This document shows positions 58,932 through 64,000 of a stretch of DNA of 64,000 nucleotides, piece after piece; the stretch's first letter is position 1, and each line of letters starts with the position of its first letter. The stretch is taken from positions 21,668 through 85,667 of the forward strand of contig CAZJWJ010000007.1 of the NCBI GenBank assembly GCA_964549495.1, read 5' to 3'. Both the position numbers and the translations under genes were made by a program. The notes under the pieces are model-generated. The model worked only from the letters and a program-made list of their open reading frames with translations, made no database searches and was not told where the DNA came from. The DNA is from JACKBJ01 sp964549495. GTDB lineage: Bacteria; Chloroflexota; Anaerolineae; Epilineales; Epilineaceae.

Positions 58932-61694
58932 ATGCGAGCGACGATGCAACGGGAAACCCATTTCGGAGTTGAGCGAAGGGCGATGGGTCGATCCCCGCTC
59001 GTCGCTCGCGTGCTGATACTGACCGGCCTCATGCTAGCTTCCGTGCTGGCGGGCCTCTGGACTCCAAGCACGTCGCCTACCAAGGCCCAGGGCCATGAGA
59101 GCAGCTGTGTGACGAGTAGCCAGCGCTCGCTTCAGCCCAGCCACATCGCGCTGGGCGAGGCGCTGACCATCACGCTGCGCCTACAGGCAAGCTGCCCGGA
59201 CAGCGCCACTCCCTTCCACGTCGTGTTCGTGGTCGACGCTTCGGGGTCCATGGCAGGTCATCGTCTCGACGAGACGCGCGCCGCGCTCGAGGACGCGGTC
59301 GCGCGCCTTGACCTCCCCGACCATCCAGAGACCCGAGTTGGCGTTGTCGCCTTCGACGATGGGTCTCGAACGCTTTGCGAACTCACGAACGATCGGGCTC
59401 GAGTGAATGCATGTCTCGACGCGCTCGAGGCCAGCGGTGGCAGTGCCATCGATCTGGGAGTGCTGGAAGGACTGATGGTATTGCGAGCCGGCCGGCAACT
59501 CGCCCAGAGTCAGATCATCAACGAGATCATGATCGTGCTATCGGACGGAGCCAACAGTTCGGGCTGTCAGGCGGTATTGCAGGCAGCTCAACAGGTCAAG
59601 AGTCAAGGCATCCTCTTGATCTCCGCATGCATCGGCGATAGCTGCGATGCCGCCTGCCTTCGCGAGGTCGCGAGCAGCGCCCGCTACTTCTATCCCGAGC
59701 TCGACGACGATGCCATCGCGAGCAAGCTCCTGGAGATCCGCGGGCAGGTGACGGGCATTCGACAGCTGGCGGTGACCGATCGGCTGCCTCCGAACATGCG
59801 CTACCTTGCCGATAGTGCGAATCCGCCGGCCAGTTTCGAAGCGTCCACGAACGAGCTGTCTTGGCGGCAGAACTTCATACCGGCCGATGGCATCACCTAC
59901 AGCTTCCAGATCGAGCCCTTGGAGATCGGGACTCATCCGACCAGCCTCGAGGCACGCGCGGACTTCCGTGATGGTCAGAACGGCATCGGTAGCACGACCT
60001 TCCCGATCGAGGATGTGGTCGTATCGAGGGGGGCTCCGACGCCGACCCCGGATCCGGTCCCGGAACTGGTGGGCCGGCTCGGTCTCGACAGCCACCACCT
60101 GGCGCTCGGTGAGCGGGCGATGGGCGAGTACACCTTGGACTTCGAGCTACCCGAGCCGGCCGGCGACACGCACCTGGCTCTGGTGCTCGACCAGTCGGGC
60201 TCGATGGCTGGTCAGTCCATGAACTTGCTCCAGCAAGGGGTCCGGATGATGTTCGACCGACTCGAGCCCGTCGTGACCCCCGAACGCTTCGCTGCCTCGG
60301 TGGTGGCCTTCTCCAATGTCACCAAACTGCTCTGCAGCCTGACCGATGACTTCGGCCAGCTGCGTGGCTGCGTGGGCGTACTGAATGCCGCTGGTGGCAC
60401 GGCCATCGACATCGGCATCGACGCCGGACTGGATAGTCTGCGCGCGGGCCGTCCTTGGGATGGCGGCGAAGATCTGGTGATCTTCTCCGATGGTGCCAAC
60501 AATCGAGGTTGCGACGCGGTCCAGGCAGCCGCGGACCGGGCCAAGTCCGAGGGCGTGGTGGTCCACGGTGTCTGCCTGGGAGATGCCTGCGACGAGGCCT
60601 GCATGCGCAGCGCGGCATCGAGCCCGCGGCATTACTTCAAGGTCGACGATGCCGGGAATCTGCCTGCCACATTCGGTGGCATCGCCGAGGACCTCCTGGC
60701 GCGGCGCGGCGTGGAAACCGTCGACCTCGAACTCTCCGTGCCCGAGCACCTGGCGCTGGTGCCGGAGGGCTTTTCGATCGAGCCGGACGAGCAAGGCGAG
60801 CGGATGGCGAGCTGGTCGCTACCGCGCATGCCGGCCGGCGGGCTGGCGCTGCAGTTCGAGGTCGAGGCCCTTGGCCCGGGCGACGCGATCGTCGAGATGG
60901 GTGCCACCATCCACCGCCTGGACGAGCAGCCGCTGCGCGATGAGCGGGTTTCCGAGCCGGTCGAAGTGCCCGGCACGCCCACGCAGGCCACGCCCACCCC
61001 GCCCGATCCGGGCGAGACGCCCACGCCCACCGAGGAGGACCGGCCGACCTACGAGACGCCGGATGGCGGGACGATCTACCTGCCGCTTCTCTTGCACGAG
61101 GCCTGCCCCGGCGGATCGTCGAGCGACCTGGTGTTGGTCTTCGACAGTTCGCTGAGCATGGCCGAGCGCTTCGGGTCGCATGGCAGCAAGCTCGACGCCG
61201 CCAGGGAGGGCGCGGCTGCGCTCGTCGCGCGCTTGGGAGCGGAGGACCGCATCGCACTGGTCGCCTTCGATGCCGAAGCGCGGACGCTCCAGGACTTCAC
61301 CCGTGACGCCGACTCGCTGCGTGCTGCCCTGGCGGAGATCGAGTTGGCCCGGGGCACGGCCATCGATGCCGGCATCGATCGGGCCACCGAGCTGCTCTTG
61401 GCCAGCCCGCGGGAGGCCATGGCCGAGGGGGTGATCGTCCTGATCAGCAACGGACGGGCGCTGGAGTCGGATCCGGAGGCGGCCGTCGCCGCCGCCGACC
61501 GAGCGCGGGGTTACAAGCTGAAGATCCGCGCCGTCGGCCTGGGCCGCGAGGTGGATGAGCCCACTCTGCGGGCCATCGCGGGGAGCGAGGAGGACTATCG
61601 GCGGGTCGAGGAGGCCGGCGAGGCGCGCCGGGCGCTCGATCGGCTGGGCCGCGACCTCGAGTGCTCGCTGGAGAGCTTGTGGGGCCGCCGCTGA
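58932..61694 (+). CDS. Secreted protein with three VWA domains
   Basis: 920 residues from ATG 58932 (GGAGG seven bases upstream; ATG 58926 is too close to it). Signal peptide (VLILTGLMLASVLAGLW), then VWA1 around residues 85-270 (FVVDASGSMAGHRL), VWA2 around 405-590 (LVLDQSGSMAGQSM), a Thr/Pro linker with IYLPLLLHEA near 715, and VWA3 around 725-915 (LVFDSSLSMAERFG). All three keep the D-x-S-x-S metal site. VWA1 and VWA2 share a Cys-rich motif (CIGDSCDAACLREVASSARY / CLGDACDEACMRSAASSPRH) with the protein at 55444. It is probably a surface adhesion or matrix-binding protein under the ECF sigma factor. Confidence 0.87.
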   Translation: MRATMQRETHFGVERRAMGRSPLVARVLILTGLMLASVLAGLWTPSTSPTKAQGHESSCVTSSQRSLQPSHIALGEALTITLRLQASCPDSATPFHVVFVVDASGSMAGHRLDETRAALEDAVARLDLPDHPETRVGVVAFDDGSRTLCELTNDRARVNACLDALEASGGSAIDLGVLEGLMVLRAGRQLAQSQIINEIMIVLSDGANSSGCQAVLQAAQQVKSQGILLISACIGDSCDAACLREVASSARYFYPELDDDAIASKLLEIRGQVTGIRQLAVTDRLPPNMRYLADSANPPASFEASTNELSWRQNFIPADGITYSFQIEPLEIGTHPTSLEARADFRDGQNGIGSTTFPIEDVVVSRGAPTPTPDPVPELVGRLGLDSHHLALGERAMGEYTLDFELPEPAGDTHLALVLDQSGSMAGQSMNLLQQGVRMMFDRLEPVVTPERFAASVVAFSNVTKLLCSLTDDFGQLRGCVGVLNAAGGTAIDIGIDAGLDSLRAGRPWDGGEDLVIFSDGANNRGCDAVQAAADRAKSEGVVVHGVCLGDACDEACMRSAASSPRHYFKVDDAGNLPATFGGIAEDLLARRGVETVDLELSVPEHLALVPEGFSIEPDEQGERMASWSLPRMPAGGLALQFEVEALGPGDAIVEMGATIHRLDEQPLRDERVSEPVEVPGTPTQATPTPPDPGETPTPTEEDRPTYETPDGGTIYLPLLLHEACPGGSSSDLVLVFDSSLSMAERFGSHGSKLDAAREGAAALVARLGAEDRIALVAFDAEARTLQDFTRDADSLRAALAEIELARGTAIDAGIDRATELLLASPREAMAEGVIVLISNGRALESDPEAAVAAADRARGYKLKIRAVGLGREVDEPTLRAIAGSEEDYRRVEEAGEARRALDRLGRDLECSLESLWGRR

Positions 61695-61724
61695 ACGAGC
61701 CCTCACGGGCCGGCGGCCGCCCGG

Positions 61725-62642
61725 TCAGCGGTCGCCGGCGCGGAGGCCGATCAAGCGCGCCATGTCCGCGGGCAAGGGTGCTTCGAAGGTGAGACGGTCC
61801 GGATCGGGACCAGGCCACGGCTGGACGGGATCGTCATCCAACGCGAAGTCGAGTCGCGCCAGGTGCAAGGCCTGCCGGCGGATGGGCAGCTGGCGGGCCA
61901 AGCGCTCGGTCCAGCCCTGCTCGATGAACTCGAGGAAGAGGGTCTCGTCGGGTCCGTAGATCTTGTCGCCGGTCACCGGATGGCCGATGTGGTAGGCGTG
62001 GGCGCGGATCTGGTGCTTGCGGCCGCTGCGCGGGAGAACCCGCGCGAGGGTCAGAGGCCGGCCGGCCCGCGCAGGGTCTCGACCGCCCGGGACCTGACCG
62101 GTCCGGATCGGCTCGAAGCGCGTGAAGGCGGGTTTCGCGTCGAGATGCCGATCTGGTTGCCCGTCCGGACTTGCGACGGGCTCGGTTCCCACCGTGACGC
62201 GAATGCGCACCGCGCTCTCGGGATCGGGGCCCAAGGGCGCGTCGACCTCGACCGGCTCGTCCAGCCGGCCGTCCAGGATGGCCAGGTATTGGCGCGCGAC
62301 GCGACGCTCCTGCACCGCCTTCTGTAGCCGGCTAGCCAGCTCGGCATCCTTGGCCAGGACCACCAGGCCGCTGGTCTCGCGATCGAGCCGGCTGACCAGG
62401 TGGAGCCGGTCGAGTCCGGTGTGCTCGCGGCAAGCGCCGACCAGGCTGGAGCGCGGCCCGCGCTTGCTGGGATGGCAGACCAGCCAGCCAGGTTTGTCGA
62501 TCACCAGGAGATGCTGGTCCTCGTGGACGATCCAACCGGCCAGCTCATCCGGCTCGACCGAGGGCGGCTCTGGACCGAAGGGATCGGGGCGGCCCGGCCG
62601 GACGTCGGGCGTGGGGTCGGTGGCGCCCGGAGGCTGGTCCAC
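61725..62642 (-). CDS. RluA-family pseudouridine synthase
   Basis: 305 residues. Core motifs of RluA/RluD enzymes: LLVIDKPGWLVCHPS, the catalytic-Asp motif LHLVSRLDRETSGLVVL, QYLAILDG, GRKHQIRAHAYHIGHPVTGD and YGPDE. It isomerises uridine to pseudouridine in rRNA or tRNA; the exact site is not clear. No S4 domain is present. GTG 62642 starts 3 bases after the stop of the lytic transglycosylase, so the two form an operon. The long Pro-rich N-terminus is not part of the fold. Confidence 0.92.
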   Translation of the reverse strand: MDQPPGATDPTPDVRPGRPDPFGPEPPSVEPDELAGWIVHEDQHLLVIDKPGWLVCHPSKRGPRSSLVGACREHTGLDRLHLVSRLDRETSGLVVLAKDAELASRLQKAVQERRVARQYLAILDGRLDEPVEVDAPLGPDPESAVRIRVTVGTEPVASPDGQPDRHLDAKPAFTRFEPIRTGQVPGGRDPARAGRPLTLARVLPRSGRKHQIRAHAYHIGHPVTGDKIYGPDETLFLEFIEQGWTERLARQLPIRRQALHLARLDFALDDDPVQPWPGPDPDRLTFEAPLPADMARLIGLRAGDR

Positions 62643-62645
62643 GCC

Positions 62646-64000
62646 TCAGTCCAGGCCCGGGTAGAGTCGCTGGTAATGGGCGCGGTGCTCGGCCACCAGG
62701 CGAACATAGCGACGGGTCTCGGAAAAGTCGATGATCTCGGCGAAGCGGTCGATGTCGCCACCGGAGGCCTGCCACCAGCGCTGGGCGTTGCCAGGGCCAC
62801 CGTTGTAGGCGGCCAGGGCTGGCCACTCGCGGCCGTCGAAGCGATCGAGCTGGGCATCCAGGTAGGCCGCGCCAAAGCGCAGGGCCAGGCGCGGCTCGTG
62901 CAAGTCCGAGGGCGCGAAGCCGGTCTCGCCCAGCCAGCCGGCCACCTGGCGGCCGGTGTCGGGCATCACCTGGGTCAGGCCCAGGGCGCCGGCCGAGGAT
63001 CGCGCGCCGGCGTCGAAGAGGCTCTCCTGTCGCACCAGGGCCATGAGCAGGGTCGGCGGGATGTCGTGCGCGTCGGCCGCGGCGATCAGGTCCTCGCGAT
63101 GAGCCGCCGGGTAGGCCAGGCGCCAGAGCCAGGCCGGTGCCGCCGCGCGGCGGGCGGCCGGCGCTCGCCGGAGGGCCGAGGTGGCCGCCGAGATCGACAG
63201 GTCGTGCAGGTCCAGCTCGGATGCCGCCTCGGCGAGTGCGGCCAGGCCGGCCGGGTCTCCCGAGAAGGCCGAGAGCGCGCGCCGGCCGTCGCGCCGCGCC
63301 GCGCGGGGCTCGCCGATGGCCAGCCAGGCGGCGGCGCGCAGCAGCTCACGGCGGCTGGCGACCGTCTGACGGGCCGCCGCCAGGTCGCCGGTCATGCCCA
63401 GGTCGGCCAGCCAGGTGGCCAGCGCGGCGGCCGGGTCCGGGTTGCCGGCCCGACCCTCCGGCTCGGCCAGGAGCATCTCGCCGGAGCGCTGGTTGCGGGC
63501 CCGGGCGCGCATGCCATAGAAGCCATCCGGGTTGCTGACGATGGCCAGCTGCCAGGCCTCGCGCGCTGCGGCCGGATCGCCGGCGTCCCAGCGTGCGCGG
63601 CCCAACCAGTAAGCCGCGCGGGCCCGCTCGTCGTCGGGTGCCTCCGAACGGGCCAGGCCGGTCCAGCGCGCCTCGGCCTCGGCGGTCTGGCCATCGCGCC
63701 AGAGCCCCAGGCCGGCCTGGAAGCGTGCCTCCGCCGCGCGGGCGTCGGCCGGCCTGCGGCTGGCCATCGAGTCGAAGGCCGCGGCCGATGCGCTGGCCCC
63801 GTCCAAGGCCTCCAGCAGCCAGGCGCGCTGCCAGAGCGCGTCGGCGACGCGGTCGCCGGCCGGCCAGGACTCGGCCAGCGCGCCGTAGGCGTCGATCGCC
63901 TCGCGGTCGCGCCCGGCGCGGTCCAGCGCCCGAGCGCGCTGCCAGGCGATCTCGGGCGCCAGCGCGTCCTGCGCGCGCCCGGCCAAGAAGTCGTCGGCCA
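62646..64000 (-). CDS. Soluble lytic transglycosylase (5' end outside window)
   Basis: At least 451 codons open to the right edge, so the start lies beyond the window. The visible N-terminal part is TPR-like (AIDAYGALAESWPAGDRVAD, EARWTGLARSEAPDDERARA) like the superhelical domain of Slt70. The C-terminal goose-lysozyme-like SLT domain has the catalytic Glu in LLMALVRQESLFDAGARSS, then GALGLTQVMPDTGRQVA and the closing AAYNGGPGNAQRWW. It cleaves peptidoglycan between MurNAc and GlcNAc, forming 1,6-anhydro ends. Stop and start of the downstream pseudouridine synthase are 3 bases apart. Confidence 0.93.
   Translation of the reverse strand, partial: ADDFLAGRAQDALAPEIAWQRARALDRAGRDREAIDAYGALAESWPAGDRVADALWQRAWLLEALDGASASAAAFDSMASRRPADARAAEARFQAGLGLWRDGQTAEAEARWTGLARSEAPDDERARAAYWLGRARWDAGDPAAAREAWQLAIVSNPDGFYGMRARARNQRSGEMLLAEPEGRAGNPDPAAALATWLADLGMTGDLAAARQTVASRRELLRAAAWLAIGEPRAARRDGRRALSAFSGDPAGLAALAEAASELDLHDLSISAATSALRRAPAARRAAAPAWLWRLAYPAAHREDLIAAADAHDIPPTLLMALVRQESLFDAGARSSAGALGLTQVMPDTGRQVAGWLGETGFAPSDLHEPRLALRFGAAYLDAQLDRFDGREWPALAAYNGGPGNAQRWWQASGGDIDRFAEIIDFSETRRYVRLVAEHRAHYQRLYPGLD

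Overview
The window is strongly GC-rich bacterial chromosome. Very long secreted proteins with threonine/proline 'PTPTATP' linkers, short I/L-Y-L-P tails, DUF11, GEVED, SdrD-B-like, dockerin and cohesin modules, and the mix of housekeeping genes suggest a member of the Chloroflexota. No rRNA or protein marker in the window settles this. No tRNA, rRNA, CRISPR or phage genes were seen. Both edges cut genes: a secreted propeller protein on the left and a lytic transglycosylase on the right.

Layout. 0-7.4 kb: secreted propeller protein, SAM methyltransferase, DUF11 surface protein, a cluster of short GC-rich repeats, a 161-bp palindromic element that forms the 3' end of a YfhO-like membrane protein gene, and a small secreted protein that looks like a propeller remnant. 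7.6-8.6 kb: toxin-antitoxin pair (DUF3368 PIN plus UPF0175-like). 8.7-26.6 kb: two giant paralogous secreted proteins (about 2730 and 3152 residues), each ending in a dockerin followed by a cohesin-like domain. 26.9-29.6 kb: two family-2 glycosyltransferases and an alkyltransferase-like DNA repair protein. 29.6-40.3 kb (minus strand): an unusual PEP-synthase-like protein with two receiver-like domains, a 147-bp inverted-repeat element, two tandem propeller paralogues, glutamate dehydrogenase and asparagine synthetase, the last two forming a nitrogen-assimilation pair. 40.6-42.6 kb: MobA and a membrane protein.

42.7-49.7 kb is the most striking part. A TlpA/ResA-like thioredoxin gene is flanked by inverted 71-bp repeats. 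Divergent from it is a DsbA-like lipoprotein whose thioredoxin motif is interrupted by an in-frame UGA exactly where the first cysteine belongs (U-P-Y-C), a strong selenoprotein candidate. It is followed closely by a pentaheme cytochrome c/TPR membrane protein and a CRTAC/FG-GAP repeat protein. Together they look like a multiheme cytochrome unit with its own thiol-redox factors.

49.9-64 kb: a TolB-like propeller, VapBC, an endonuclease/exonuclease/phosphatase family protein, DNA ligase LigA, a VWA protein, an ECF sigma/anti-sigma pair, a triple-VWA protein, an RluA-type pseudouridine synthase and a lytic transglycosylase. The sigma gene and the triple-VWA gene share a promoter-like motif with identical spacing (GGAACC-N15-G[G/C]TACCC), which suggests the sigma factor controls both itself and the VWA surface protein.
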